Both the position numbers and the translations under genes were made by a program. This document shows, piece by piece, positions 26,043 through 35,684 of a stretch of DNA of 64,000 bases; position 1 is the first letter of the stretch; each line of letters begins with the position of its first letter. The stretch lies in assembly GCF_010811875.1 (NCBI RefSeq), contig NZ_VKHP01000015.1:1-64000 (forward strand), read 5' to 3'. Below the pieces are notes generated by a model. The model was given only the letters and a program-made list of their open reading frames with translations. It had not been told where the DNA came from and did no database searches. The DNA is from Bradyrhizobium uaiense (GTDB lineage Bacteria > Pseudomonadota > Alphaproteobacteria > Rhizobiales > Xanthobacteraceae).

Positions 26043-26942
26043 ATGATGGCCCGTAACCTTACACTTGGGCTCAGATCGGTGACCACCATTCGTCGGACCA
26101 CCTGCCGAGCCAATGGCATCAGGCAGTTCTACCTCGAGGCCGGGGTCGGCCCCCCAGTCGTCCTCCTGCATGGCTTTCCGGAGACCAACTTCGCCTGGCG
26201 CTTCCAGATCCCGGCCCTCGCCTCCAGCTACCGGGTGATCGCCCCGGACCTTCGCGGATACGGAGAAACCGACAAGCCGGCGAGCGGCTACGATAAGCGG
26301 ACGATGGCGAACGACATCGTCGAGCTGCTGAAGGCACTCGGGGTGGGTCGCATCGCCCTCGTCGGTCATGACCGCGGGGCAAGGGTCGCGACCCGTCTCG
26401 TCAAGGACCATCCGGATCTCGTCGATCGCCTCGTCGTCATGGACAACGTTCCGACCCGCATCGTCGCGCGCGAGATGAGCGCGAAGGCCGCCCGCGAATA
26501 CTGGTTCTTCATGTTCCACCAGATTCCCGATCTGCCCGAGGCATTGATCGCCGGGCGAGAGCACATCTGGCTTCGGCATTCCTTTTCCGAATGGTGCCAC
26601 GATCCGACGACGATCACCGGCGAAGCGTTCGACACCTATGTGAGGGCCTACAGCGCGCCGGGCGCGGTGCGGGGGGCGATGGCCGATTATCGCGCGAGCG
26701 CGGAAGACATCGCCCAGGACCTGGACGACGCCGACCGGAAGATCAAGTGCCCCGTCCTCTCCCTTTGGGGCGAGGATTTCGGCGCCGTCGGAGGCTTGTT
26801 CGATATGAAGGCGGTCTGGAGCGAGATGGCGGAGAATCTCACCGTCGCTCCGATCGAACGCTGCGGTCATCTTCCGCAGGAGGAACAGCCAGAGGTCGTC
26901 AACAAGCTCCTCCTGGACTTCCTCAAAGGATGGAATGGCTGA
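26043..26942 (+). CDS. Alpha/beta hydrolase, epoxide hydrolase/haloacetate dehalogenase type
   Basis: A 299-residue hydrolase with an aspartate nucleophile in LVGHDRGARVATRLV near residue 110. The oxyanion stretch is VVLLHGFPETNFAWRF, the early turn is DLRGYGETDKPASGY, and the histidine lies in IERCGHLPQEEQPE near the end. The GHDRG nucleophile elbow marks epoxide hydrolases and fluoroacetate dehalogenases, as opposed to serine esterases. The start is taken at ATG 26043 (or the adjacent ATG at 26046); a GTG at 26004 would add unrelated residues. It diverges from the VOC dioxygenase and fits removal of reactive epoxides or haloacids. Confidence 0.85.
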   Translation: MMARNLTLGLRSVTTIRRTTCRANGIRQFYLEAGVGPPVVLLHGFPETNFAWRFQIPALASSYRVIAPDLRGYGETDKPASGYDKRTMANDIVELLKALGVGRIALVGHDRGARVATRLVKDHPDLVDRLVVMDNVPTRIVAREMSAKAAREYWFFMFHQIPDLPEALIAGREHIWLRHSFSEWCHDPTTITGEAFDTYVRAYSAPGAVRGAMADYRASAEDIAQDLDDADRKIKCPVLSLWGEDFGAVGGLFDMKAVWSEMAENLTVAPIERCGHLPQEEQPEVVNKLLLDFLKGWNG

Positions 26943-27173
26943 GACCTCGATGCTCTCCCGCAACAACGTCCAATCCGTCTTGAGATCGGACAAGACGAGC
27001 TAGCGGTATTGGCCGATGCTCGATCGGCATCGAGTGGGACGACAGATGATATCGCGCGACGTGAACGGCCGCGGCCATTCGGTGCAGGCCCCCGAGGACA
27101 TGCCGAAGGCCGGGTTACACCTGCCATGGTTGCCGCTGCCCGCGACTGAATCGTTCGATTCTAGGAGGCAAAG

Positions 27174-28190
27174 ATGAGATCCGTCCCAATCGTCGTGTTC
27201 TTTGCGCTGGCGATCATTTCCCGCGACGGCGGCGCGTATGCCGCAGCTCCCCAGGTCCGGACACAGGCGCCGGGCTTCTACAGAATGATGCTGGGGCGCT
27301 TCGAGATAACCGCGCTGCTCGATGGCACGCATCCGTTTCCCGTCCACGAAGTGATGACGCGGAACGAGAGCGTATCGAGCGGCGAGCGAAAGGCCGTGAG
27401 GCTCGCCGAGACTCATCCCGGCAAGGCCGAGGCTCTGCTCGCAGCGTCCGATCTCCCTGCTCCTGTGGAAGGCTCGATCAATGCCTTCCTGGTAAACACG
27501 GGACAGAAGCTTATTCTGATCGACAGCGGTGCCGGCAGTCTATACGGCGCGTGCTGCGGACATCTGGTGGAGAATCTAGGGGCAGCCGGTTACAAGCCGG
27601 AGCAGATCGACGAGATCTATCTGACGCACCTTCATGCGGATCATGTCGGAGGCATGGCGCCTCAAGGAACGCCGGCATTTCCCAACGCCATCGTACGGGT
27701 CAACCAGAAGGATTTGGACTACTGGCTCAATGCCAAGAACGAGAACGAGGCTCCCAAATTCCTCAGGCCGATGTTCGAGGGAGATCGCGCTTCGTTGAAG
27801 CCCTACTCGGAAGCAGGCCGACTGAAGTCCTTTTCGGAAGGTTTGGAACTATCGCCGGGGATCCGCGCCATCCCCACTCCCGGACACACGCCAGGCCACA
27901 CGTCGTACGAAGTCTCCAGCGAAGGCAAAACGCTTCTGGTCTGGGGAGATCTGGTCCATGTTGCGCCGATCCAGTTTCCCGACCCCGCTATCACGGTGAC
28001 CTACGATAGCGATCCCATGTCGGCAGAGGCGGAACGAACGGAAATCTTTGCCCAGGCTGCCCGGACCGGCACCTGGATTGCGGCGGCTCACATCGCATTT
28101 CCCGGAATCGGACATGTCCGATCGGTCGATGGCCAGTTCGAGTGGTTGCCAGCCAACTACACCACGGTGTTGAATCCGGCGCATGACTGA
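27174..28190 (+). CDS. Exported metallo-beta-lactamase-fold hydrolase (lactonase-like)
   Basis: A 338-residue metallo-hydrolase with a signal peptide (VVFFALAIISRDGGAYA). The dinuclear zinc motif is EIYLTHLHADHVGGMAP near residue 145, with further ligands in IPTPGHTPGHTSYEV, the aspartate in LLVWGDLVHVAP, and a final histidine in WIAAAHIAFPG. This is the AttM/quorum-quenching lactonase-type arrangement, but exported members also act on other esters, so the substrate is open. AGGAGG precedes ATG. The MFS gene begins at or just after its stop. Confidence 0.88.
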   Translation: MRSVPIVVFFALAIISRDGGAYAAAPQVRTQAPGFYRMMLGRFEITALLDGTHPFPVHEVMTRNESVSSGERKAVRLAETHPGKAEALLAASDLPAPVEGSINAFLVNTGQKLILIDSGAGSLYGACCGHLVENLGAAGYKPEQIDEIYLTHLHADHVGGMAPQGTPAFPNAIVRVNQKDLDYWLNAKNENEAPKFLRPMFEGDRASLKPYSEAGRLKSFSEGLELSPGIRAIPTPGHTPGHTSYEVSSEGKTLLVWGDLVHVAPIQFPDPAITVTYDSDPMSAEAERTEIFAQAARTGTWIAAAHIAFPGIGHVRSVDGQFEWLPANYTTVLNPAHD

Positions 28191-28263
28191 CGGCGGAAGC
28201 CCGGACAGTTGGGCGAACTCCGGTAGGTTTCACGGGCAAAGTCTGATCGGTCAAGTGAGCGCG

Positions 28264-29889
28264 ATGTCTTCAAGCAACGAGAAGCCTATCCCACCGAATG
28301 CTCCGCGCAGCGCTTCGCCATGGATAGCGTTTCGCCATCCGACCTTCACGGTGGTGTGGATCGCCACTGTCGTCGCCAACGTCGGCACATGGATGTACAA
28401 CGCCGCGTCCGGGTGGTTGATGACGAACCTCGACGCCGATCCGCTCACCGTCTCCTTGGTTCAGGTGGCAAGCAGCCTCCCGATGTTCCTGTTCGCGCTG
28501 CCGGCCGGAGCGCTGGCGGATACCGTCGACAAGCGGCGCTTTTTGATCGGTTGCGAGATCGCCCTCACGATCGTCGCGGGAGCAAGCGCCGTGCTCGTCG
28601 GACTGAATCTCGTCACGCCGCCCATTCTGCTCTTGTTCACGTTCCTGCTCGGTGCCGGGGCCGCGTTCACCGCGCCGGCGTGGCAATCGGTCGTTCCGCA
28701 GCTTGTCCCGAAAGAGGACTTGGCGGCGGCCGTGGCCAGCAACGGCGTCGGCGTCAACATCAGCAGGGCCATCGGACCAGCGCTCGGCGGCGTGGTCATC
28801 GGTGGACTGGGCATCGCCGCGCCGTTCTGGGTCAACGCATTGAGCAATTTCGCCGTGATCGGGGCCCTCCTTTGGTGGCGGCCGGATCCTTCGCCAGGGA
28901 GCGGGCTGCCGCCGGAGCGTCTCGCCGGCGCTATGGTGGTCGGCTTCCGCCACGTGCGGTTCAATCCGAACCTCCGCGCAACGCTCGTCAGAGCGGTGGC
29001 CTTCTTCTTCTTCGCGAGTGCTTATTGGGCCCTCCTCCCACTCGTGGCGCGCAATCAAATCGCGGGTGGTCCGGAACTGTACGGGATTCTGCTTGGAGCC
29101 ATCGGCATCGGCGCCGTCGTGGGTGCGTTCGCTCTGTCCTGGATGAAGACGACACTCGGACCCGACCGGCTCGTGGCGGCCGGAACGCTCGGTACTTCGC
29201 TGAGCCTGATCCTTCTCGGCATCGCGCATCACGCCGCGACCGGTCTTGCGGCTTGCCTCATCGCGGGCATCTCATGGATTGCCGTTCTCGCGACGGTCAA
29301 CGTCTCGGTCCAGGTCTCGTTGCCCGATTGGGTACGCGGCCGCGGCTTGGCCATGTTCGTCACTGTCCTCTTCGGAGCGATGACCGCTGGCAGCGCGCTG
29401 TGGGGGCAGCTTGCCTCAGGGCTTGGCCTTCCGGTTGCGCATTTTGTCGCCGCAGCCGGAGCTGTTGCCGGAATCGTACTGACTTGGCGTTGGAAGCTTC
29501 AAGCCGGCGCTGGAGTGGACCTTGCGCCGTCGATGCATTGGCCAGCGCCCATATTGACCAACGATGCCGATGCGGATCATGGACCGGTCCTCGTCACAGT
29601 CGAATACCTGATCGCTCCGGAAAGGCGCGACGCCTTCCTCTCCTCCGTGATGAAGTTAGGCCTACAGAGACGGCGCGACGGCGCCTATGCATGGGACATC
29701 TTCGAGGACACGGCAGAGAGCGGACGGTTCCTGGAAACGTTCATGGTGGCGTCCTGGCTCGAGCATCTTCGACAGCACCAACGCGTGACGAATGCGGACC
29801 GGGTCGTTCAGGACGCGGTCCGCGAGTTCGGAGCCATGGCTGAACCCAAGGTTACGCACCTCATAGCTGCTCGGCCCCCTTCCAAGTGA
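28264..29889 (+). CDS. MFS transporter with C-terminal soluble domain (MFS_3/TSE type)
   Basis: A 541-residue transporter of the EntS-like group. Twelve membrane helices cover about residues 20-430, starting at PWIAFRHPTFTVVWIATVVAN and including FALPAGALADTVDKRRFL. The last 95 residues form a ferredoxin-fold, antibiotic-monooxygenase-like domain (VLVTVEYLIAPERRDAFLSS), as in PF05977 transmembrane secretion effectors. ATG at 28264 is preferred because it starts close to the first conserved helix; ATG at 28183, overlapping the lactonase stop, is possible and would add 27 residues. It probably exports a small molecule; none can be named. Confidence 0.82.
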   Translation: MSSSNEKPIPPNAPRSASPWIAFRHPTFTVVWIATVVANVGTWMYNAASGWLMTNLDADPLTVSLVQVASSLPMFLFALPAGALADTVDKRRFLIGCEIALTIVAGASAVLVGLNLVTPPILLLFTFLLGAGAAFTAPAWQSVVPQLVPKEDLAAAVASNGVGVNISRAIGPALGGVVIGGLGIAAPFWVNALSNFAVIGALLWWRPDPSPGSGLPPERLAGAMVVGFRHVRFNPNLRATLVRAVAFFFFASAYWALLPLVARNQIAGGPELYGILLGAIGIGAVVGAFALSWMKTTLGPDRLVAAGTLGTSLSLILLGIAHHAATGLAACLIAGISWIAVLATVNVSVQVSLPDWVRGRGLAMFVTVLFGAMTAGSALWGQLASGLGLPVAHFVAAAGAVAGIVLTWRWKLQAGAGVDLAPSMHWPAPILTNDADADHGPVLVTVEYLIAPERRDAFLSSVMKLGLQRRRDGAYAWDIFEDTAESGRFLETFMVASWLEHLRQHQRVTNADRVVQDAVREFGAMAEPKVTHLIAARPPSK

Positions 29890-30512
29890 TTCAGGCTGAG
29901 AAGACGTGAGCGCCACGCCGCGACTGACTGAAGATAAGCGGCAAACATTGACTCCTCCGATGTTTGCTAGATCAACGGCTTGGTTCGCCGATCGGCGTCG
30001 GGCCCCCACGCCGATTGACACGTCGCTTGGCTTTGCCCTCCGAATGCAATGGTCACACGTTCGAATCGTGTCGGGTGCGCCATTTCTTCCATATTTTGAG
30101 CGCCATGCGCTCGCCCAGCCCGAAACTGTAAGTCGGCTTCATTTGACCGAGTAAGCAATTCAATCAAATCGTCGCCGGCGCGCTCACAGACTGGCCCTAG
30201 TGGGCCCGCTGGTTTAGAGGCTGGCCGGCGCAAGTACCCCGACTTCCACCTGTGAAGTTGGCAACCGATGTCGCTACGCAGGCACAGACAAGCCCGCTGC
30301 CAAGCTCGGCGCCAACTCCGCAAGATGTGATTGTTTTCCTGAGGATCGCGCTAAATTGGACGGCCTGGAAACGATCACCACCGGTCCCCATCGAATAACC
30401 CAGTTCGTCGCCCGACGGCTGGTCGATTTTCGGCGCAAGGCCAATTTTCGACCCTTTGATGTTACGACAAGCTTGGATAAGATCGGCTCGAGCGGAGGGC
30501 AATTGCTTCCGG
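29890..30512. other. Intergenic region holding an att-like tRNA fragment
   Basis: Apart from the tRNA-Arg 3' fragment at 30033-30082, this 623-bp stretch shows no gene, integrase or repeat that I can support. Short open frames in it have no recognisable product; one reads through the tRNA remnant in reverse. Confidence 0.5.
30033..30082 (+). mobile_element. tRNA-Arg(CCG) 3' fragment, probable attachment scar
   Basis: The segment has a seven-base anticodon-type loop CTCCGAA (CCG), a perfect T arm (ACACG, loop TTCGAAT, CGTGT), the 3' acceptor strand CGGGTGC, and an encoded CCA ending at 30082. The D arm and 5' acceptor strand are missing and the anticodon stem is imperfect, so this cannot be a working tRNA. 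Integrases of genomic islands cross over in tRNA 3' halves and leave such duplicates, so it probably marks the end of the element to its left. Confidence 0.7.
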
Positions 30513-30887
30513 ATGCGCTGGTTTCGGAAACATAATAGGTATGGTTCATGGCTTGCGCTGATCGCGCTCGTCATCAACCTGACGTTCGCTTTCGGTCACG
30601 TTCACGGCTTCGCCGGGAAAGTGCCCGAGGGCTCCGGCGTGCTTATTGCCGCCATAGCGGGCGCCGATGGCGGCCAGAATCGTCATAGCCCGTCAGACAG
30701 CCATCCCGACTATCTCTGTCCGATCTGCATGGCCACTGCGGTCATGGGCAACGCCCTGGCGCCAACGCCGCCGGTGCTGCAGGTGGAATTTGCTGATGCG
30801 AGGATCGATCATCCCGTCGATCATTTCCGCTTCTTGTTGCAGTCGCCGCGGGCTGCGTTTGAATCACGCGGACCTCCGATTTCCTGA
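30513..30887 (+). CDS. DUF2946-type small membrane/periplasmic protein
   Basis: A 124-residue protein with one N-terminal membrane or signal segment (YGSWLALIALVINLTFAFG) followed by a histidine- and cysteine-bearing periplasmic part. HVHGFAG, GQNRHSPSDSHPDYL, the CPIC motif and HPVDH are notable possible metal ligands. DUF2946 proteins occur beside TonB-dependent receptors for copper in many proteobacteria, and the receptor gene starts 122 bp downstream here. The ATG at 30513 is the most upstream one consistent with the membrane segment. A role in metal handling is inferred from context. Confidence 0.75.
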   Translation: MRWFRKHNRYGSWLALIALVINLTFAFGHVHGFAGKVPEGSGVLIAAIAGADGGQNRHSPSDSHPDYLCPICMATAVMGNALAPTPPVLQVEFADARIDHPVDHFRFLLQSPRAAFESRGPPIS

Positions 30888-31009
30888 CATCGCCGCTTCG
30901 ATCCGCCGCTGTGCCGCGCCATGGGCGCGCCGCGAGCCAGGGCCGAAGCTCCTTCCGTACCACGACGCTTTTGCGTCGCGGGCAGGCGTTCAGTCAGGAA
31001 ACATTTTTC

Positions 31010-34000
31010 ATGGGCACTCCGTTTCTCCTTCGCACCTTCCGCGGCATTTTGCGGTCGGCATCGTCGCTCACGCTCGTGGTGGCATCGGGTGCAGCCGCGC
31101 TCGCCCAAGCCCCCACAGGCCCGGCCCCGCAGGGGACGACCTCAACGCCGCAGCCGAGTGCCTCCCCGTCCGCCCAGCCTTCGCCGCAGCCGGAAAGCTC
31201 GGCCACACCGGCGCCCTCAGAGTCACCGGCCAATTCGCCGACCCCGCAATCAACGCCGGCCGTGCAGGCCGCGCCTCCGGGCGCCAACGTCCTGCCCGAG
31301 ACCCGGGTCGCGGCGCCGGCCGAGCGGCGGCGGCCGCAAACGCCCTCGCCACGGCAGGTTGTGCGCAATCCGCCGTCGACAGCGGCGCCCGTGCCAAGCG
31401 CGGAGCAGGCCCAGGCTGCGGCGAATCGCCAGGTCGTCCAGCAGACCCAGAATTTCGACCAGCGGCGCGACAACGTCATCATGCCCAAGGTTGGCACGAC
31501 AAACTATCAACTTAGCCAGAGGGATATCGAGAGCCTGCCGCAGGGCAATGCCGCCCAGCTCAGCGATATCGTGCTGCAATTTCCGGGCGTCTACCAGGAC
31601 TCGACGAGCTCGGGGGATTTTCACGTCCGCAACGAGCACGCCAACGTTCAGTACCGGATCAACGGGATTCTGCTGCCGGATGGCGTGTCCGGCTTCTCGC
31701 AGCTTCTGGAGACGTCTTTCATCGGCAGCATCGGCCTGATCACGGGTGCACTGCCGGCGCAATATGGCCTGCGTACCGCCGGCATCCTCGACATCACGAC
31801 CAAGACCGGAGCGGCCCTGTCCGGCGGCAGCGTCAGCGTCTACGGCGGCAGCCGTCAGACCATCACGCCAAGCTTCGAATATGGCGGGGTCGAGGGGAAG
31901 ACCGAGTATTACGTCGCTGGCCGCTATCTCAGCACCGGCCTCGGCCTTGAGAATCCCATAGCGACGCTCAACGCCATTCACGATCATTCCGAACAAGGCA
32001 GGTTCTTCGCCTATACCTCCACGGTGCTCGATCCAACTGCGCGAGTAGTCACCATTTCGGGGTTCGGAGAGACCCGTTACCAGATCCCCAACAATCCCGG
32101 ACAGCCTGGCAACGTGGGAGGCTTTTGCGGCGGTCCATTCGACCCCACAAATCCCTGCCTCAACCCGGATGGCACCCCAAACCCGAATGCTCCCGCCTAT
32201 ACAGCGTTTGGCAAGGGTAGTTTCGATTCGGCCACCCTTAATCAAAACCAATACGAGAAGAACGCCTACAACGTCATTGCCTGGCAGAAATCCGAAGGCA
32301 ATTTCGATGCGCAGCTCGCCTATTATTCGCGTTACAGCGATCTTCATTTTGTTCCCGACCCGGTGGGCGATCTCTTCATCAACAACGTCGCATCCGATGC
32401 GTACCGCAGCTCGTTCCTGAATGGGGTTTCCGGCGATTTCTCTTACCGCCTGAACGAAGCGCACACGCTTCGGGCCGGCTTCTACACCAACGGCGAGCAG
32501 ACCAGCATCGCCACCGGAAGCACGGTCCAGCCGCTCGACCCGAATGATCCCAGCGGGCTGACTGCGATCGACAGACCCTTCAACATTCTCGACAGCAGCA
32601 AATTATTCGGCTGGCAGCTTGGGGCCTATGCCCAGGATGAATGGCGGCTCACCCAGCAACTCACGCTCAACTACGGCCTGCGGTTCGACCAGATCTACCA
32701 ATATGTCGACGCCAACCAATTCAGTCCGCGCGCAAGCCTGACTTACAAGCCATGGTGGTCGACTGTCCTGCACATCGGCTACATGCGAACGTTCGAACCG
32801 CCCCAACAGGTGCTTGGCCGAACGATTCCAACGCAGATCTTCAACGGCACCACCGCCGGGACTCCGACAATCACCCCCGATCAGGCGGCCGTGCTGCCCG
32901 GCCAAGTGGCAGGCCAGCCGCTCCAGAATGTCGGCGCGATCCAACCCGAACGGGCGAACGTGTACGACGCCGGCTTCACGCAACAACTGCTGCCGCAATG
33001 CCCGACGACCTCAAGCTCAATGCCCGGCAAAGCACCTGCCCCAGCAGCAAATTGTCCAAGCCTCGAGATTGGCGGCAGCATCTACTACAAGACTGCCAGG
33101 GATCTGCTTGATGATGGGCAGTTCGGCCAAGCCTATGTGCTCACCGCGTTCAACTATGACAGAGCCGAGAATTACGGCGCCGAGCTGAAACTCAGATATA
33201 GATCCGGCGGCTTCTCCGCTGACACCAGTTGGGCCTGGGGCGTCCAGCACGCACACACCGTCGTATCAAACCAGACCCTGTTTAGTCCGGACGACCTGAT
33301 CTACATCCGGAATAATTGGATCCACACCGACCATGATCAAGCCTATACTGGTTCGGGACGGGTCGCATACCGGTGGAGCGACACCAGCACCTGGTTGGAC
33401 GGCACCACCGCGAGTGCAACCTTCATCTACGGCACTGGCTTGCGCACGACGCCGGCGGGCGTGCTTTGCCCGAACTGCGACCACCTGCCATCCTATTGGC
33501 AGGTCAATACCGGCCTGTCGCATGAATTTGCCAGTGGCTGGAACGGACTGCCGGTAACGGTGCGGTTCGACGTGGTCAACGTGACCGACTACATCTACCA
33601 GATCCGCAACGGCAGCGGCATCGGCGTGTTCGCGCCTCAATACGGACCGCGGCGCAGGTACTACTTCGGCATATCGCAGAAGCTCGGCGCTCCGGAGAAG
33701 ACTGCCGGCGTCTTGCCCGCCCTCCACAGCAAGGCTCCCACACCCATGGCAACCGTTTACGATTGGGCTGGCCCCTATGTCGGCGCCAACTTCGGCGGCG
33801 CGTTCAGCTCAGGCGAGCACGTGCTCACGCCGATTGGGTGGGGCACGACCAATCCGAGCGGAGTGCTCGGCGGTTTGCAGGCCGGTTACAATTATCTGCT
33901 CATGCCGAGCGTGTTGGTCGGCATCGAAGGCGAACTCGCCTGGACGTCGGCTCAAGGCAAAGCCAATTTCGTCGATCCAGCCGGCACGGCCTCGCTCTCG

Positions 34001-34360
34001 GTCACAAGCGACCACAACTGGTATGACACCTTCACCGGCAGAATCGGCTACGTCTCCGGGCCGCTGATGCTCTACGCAAAGGGCGGCGCCGCGTGGATGA
34101 ACGCCGATTATCGCATGGAGGTGAACAGCGGGCTCGACGGTGTCACTTCTGCTAACACCACCCGTCTAGGATGGATCGCGGGCGGCGGCCTGGAATACAT
34201 GCTGGGATCACACTGGTCGGCGAAGCTCGAGTACGACCATCTCGCCTTCGGCGGCAAAGACCTGGATTTCGTCAATCCGTTCGGCACCAGCGTGACCGTC
34301 AAGACCGAGGTCAACCAAGTCAAAGCCGGCGTGAATTATCACCTTGAGGGATTGCTTTAG
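31010..34360 (+). CDS. TonB-dependent receptor fused to an Omp25/31-like barrel
   Basis: An unusually long 1116-residue outer-membrane protein. After a signal ending near residue 32 comes a low-complexity Pro/Ser/Ala/Gln segment (about 33-160). The plug domain follows (LSQRDIESLPQGNAAQLSDI, then VQYRINGILLP and IGSIGLITGALPAQYGLRTA), then the 22-strand receptor barrel to about residue 890, closing with GPRRRYYFGISQKLG. A second unit of about 210 residues follows: YDWAGPYVGANFGGAF, YNYLLMPSVLVGIEGELAW, LGWIAGGGLEYMLGSHWSAKLEY and the end VKAGVNYHLEGLL. That is the eight-strand Omp25/Omp31-type barrel normally found alone. Its operon supplies ExbB, ExbD and TonB. The ligand is unknown, perhaps a metal. 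Confidence 0.88.
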   Translation: MGTPFLLRTFRGILRSASSLTLVVASGAAALAQAPTGPAPQGTTSTPQPSASPSAQPSPQPESSATPAPSESPANSPTPQSTPAVQAAPPGANVLPETRVAAPAERRRPQTPSPRQVVRNPPSTAAPVPSAEQAQAAANRQVVQQTQNFDQRRDNVIMPKVGTTNYQLSQRDIESLPQGNAAQLSDIVLQFPGVYQDSTSSGDFHVRNEHANVQYRINGILLPDGVSGFSQLLETSFIGSIGLITGALPAQYGLRTAGILDITTKTGAALSGGSVSVYGGSRQTITPSFEYGGVEGKTEYYVAGRYLSTGLGLENPIATLNAIHDHSEQGRFFAYTSTVLDPTARVVTISGFGETRYQIPNNPGQPGNVGGFCGGPFDPTNPCLNPDGTPNPNAPAYTAFGKGSFDSATLNQNQYEKNAYNVIAWQKSEGNFDAQLAYYSRYSDLHFVPDPVGDLFINNVASDAYRSSFLNGVSGDFSYRLNEAHTLRAGFYTNGEQTSIATGSTVQPLDPNDPSGLTAIDRPFNILDSSKLFGWQLGAYAQDEWRLTQQLTLNYGLRFDQIYQYVDANQFSPRASLTYKPWWSTVLHIGYMRTFEPPQQVLGRTIPTQIFNGTTAGTPTITPDQAAVLPGQVAGQPLQNVGAIQPERANVYDAGFTQQLLPQCPTTSSSMPGKAPAPAANCPSLEIGGSIYYKTARDLLDDGQFGQAYVLTAFNYDRAENYGAELKLRYRSGGFSADTSWAWGVQHAHTVVSNQTLFSPDDLIYIRNNWIHTDHDQAYTGSGRVAYRWSDTSTWLDGTTASATFIYGTGLRTTPAGVLCPNCDHLPSYWQVNTGLSHEFASGWNGLPVTVRFDVVNVTDYIYQIRNGSGIGVFAPQYGPRRRYYFGISQKLGAPEKTAGVLPALHSKAPTPMATVYDWAGPYVGANFGGAFSSGEHVLTPIGWGTTNPSGVLGGLQAGYNYLLMPSVLVGIEGELAWTSAQGKANFVDPAGTASLSVTSDHNWYDTFTGRIGYVSGPLMLYAKGGAAWMNADYRMEVNSGLDGVTSANTTRLGWIAGGGLEYMLGSHWSAKLEYDHLAFGGKDLDFVNPFGTSVTVKTEVNQVKAGVNYHLEGLL

Positions 34361-34434
34361 CGACTGGTTAGCGCGCGAGTAGGCCCACAAGTATGGGGTA
34401 CAAGTGGGGGCCGATTGAGACGAGAAAGAACGAG

Positions 34435-35244
34435 ATGAAAGCTAGCGAAAAAAAGGCTCAGCGCAGAATTTGGCTCCGGCTGCTGCCGAGAGGCCTCATT
34501 CTTGCGGCCCTCGCGATCCACTCGCAGCCCGCGTTCGCCCAAGTTCCGGATTCCCTGTTGCCGCGCAATCTGTCGCCGTGGGGAATGTTCCTCAACGCCG
34601 ATATCGTCGTGAAGGCCGTCATGATCGGGCTCGCCTTCGCCTCGCTCGTGACCTGGACGGTCTGGCTTGCCAAGACCATCGAGCTGCGCGTCGGCAGGGG
34701 TCGCGCGCTGCGGCGGGTGAGAATGCTGGAGCAAGGTGGCAGCCTCACGGAGGCGGCCCATGAATGCAATGGCGACCGCGATGCTGTCGCGCAGCTGATC
34801 CTCTCGACGGAGCGCGAGGCGGAACTGTCCGACGGTATCGTCGACGACGGCTTCAAGGAGCGTGTCGCGCTTCGGCTGGAACGTGTGGAAGCAGCGATGA
34901 CGCGAGAGATTTCGCGCGGCATTGGCATTCTTGCCACCATCGGCGCGACCGCCCCCTTTGTCGGCCTGTTCGGCACGGTTTGGGGCATCATGAACTCTTT
35001 CATCGGCATTTCGGAATCCCATACCACGAACCTCGCGGTGGTTGCGCCCGGCATTGCCGAGGCGCTGCTCGCCACCGCGCTCGGGCTTGTGGCCGCCATC
35101 CCGGCGGTCGTGATCTACAACCACCTCGCTCGCGTGATCGCCGGCTATCGCGCGCTCCTGAGTGACGCCTCGGCGCAGCTCCTGCTTATGATCAGCCGCG
35201 GCCAGCGCAGCCGCGATGTGGTCCTGCCACGCGCTGCGGAGTGA
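34435..35244 (+). CDS. exbB: ExbB-like proton channel protein
   Basis: A 269-residue MotA/TolQ/ExbB-family protein that forms the proton-driven motor with ExbD and energises TonB. It has an N-terminal signal-like segment ending near QPAFA, a first helix around DIVVKAVMIGLAFASLVTW, and the conserved C-terminal block GILATIGATAPFVGLFGTVWGIMNSF with EALLATALGLVAAIPAVVIYN. ATG at 34435 follows AACGAG; an upstream GTG-type start is possible. The gene follows the receptor by 74 bp and precedes exbD by five bases. Confidence 0.92.
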   Translation: MKASEKKAQRRIWLRLLPRGLILAALAIHSQPAFAQVPDSLLPRNLSPWGMFLNADIVVKAVMIGLAFASLVTWTVWLAKTIELRVGRGRALRRVRMLEQGGSLTEAAHECNGDRDAVAQLILSTEREAELSDGIVDDGFKERVALRLERVEAAMTREISRGIGILATIGATAPFVGLFGTVWGIMNSFIGISESHTTNLAVVAPGIAEALLATALGLVAAIPAVVIYNHLARVIAGYRALLSDASAQLLLMISRGQRSRDVVLPRAAE

Positions 35245-35249
35245 CCGCC

Positions 35250-35684
35250 ATGGCTGTCCGTCTCGGTTCACGTTCGAACGCCGATGAACTCGAAATCCAG
35301 CATGAGATCAACGTCACGCCCTTCATTGACGTGATCCTGGTGCTGCTCATCATCTTCATGGTTGCCGCGCCGCTTGCGACCGTCGACATCGGCGTGAACC
35401 TTCCCGCGAGCACGGCACCCGAGCAGCCTCGCCCGGACAAGCCGGTTTTCGTCACGATCAAACCGGACCAGACCATTGCCGTCGGCGAAACCGTTGTGGC
35501 GCGCGAAACCCTCGCGAGTGCGCTGGATAGCGCCACCAACAACCACAAGGACGAAACCATCTTCGTCCGCGCCGACAAGTCGCTGAGCTATGGCGAGCTG
35601 ATGGAGGTGATGAACACCTTGCGCGACGCCGGCTATCTCAAGCTTGCCCTGGTCGGGCTGGAAGCGCCGGCGGCGAAGCCATGA
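35250..35684 (+). CDS. exbD: ExbD-like TonB motor component
   Basis: A 144-residue protein with the ExbD signature INVTPFIDVILVLLIIFMVAA, a single membrane helix carrying the key proton-conducting aspartate (FIDVI). The periplasmic domain begins near VDIGVNLPAS and includes IFVRADKSLSYGELMEVMNTL. ATG at 35250 fits; an in-frame GTG at 35241 would add three residues. Its stop overlaps the tonB ATG by four bases (ATGA), the usual coupling in such operons. Confidence 0.93.
   Translation: MAVRLGSRSNADELEIQHEINVTPFIDVILVLLIIFMVAAPLATVDIGVNLPASTAPEQPRPDKPVFVTIKPDQTIAVGETVVARETLASALDSATNNHKDETIFVRADKSLSYGELMEVMNTLRDAGYLKLALVGLEAPAAKP

Noticed and set aside
29967-30323. Open frame with AHPTRFERVTIAFGGQ
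   Set aside because: It is the reverse translation of the tRNA-Arg 3' fragment.
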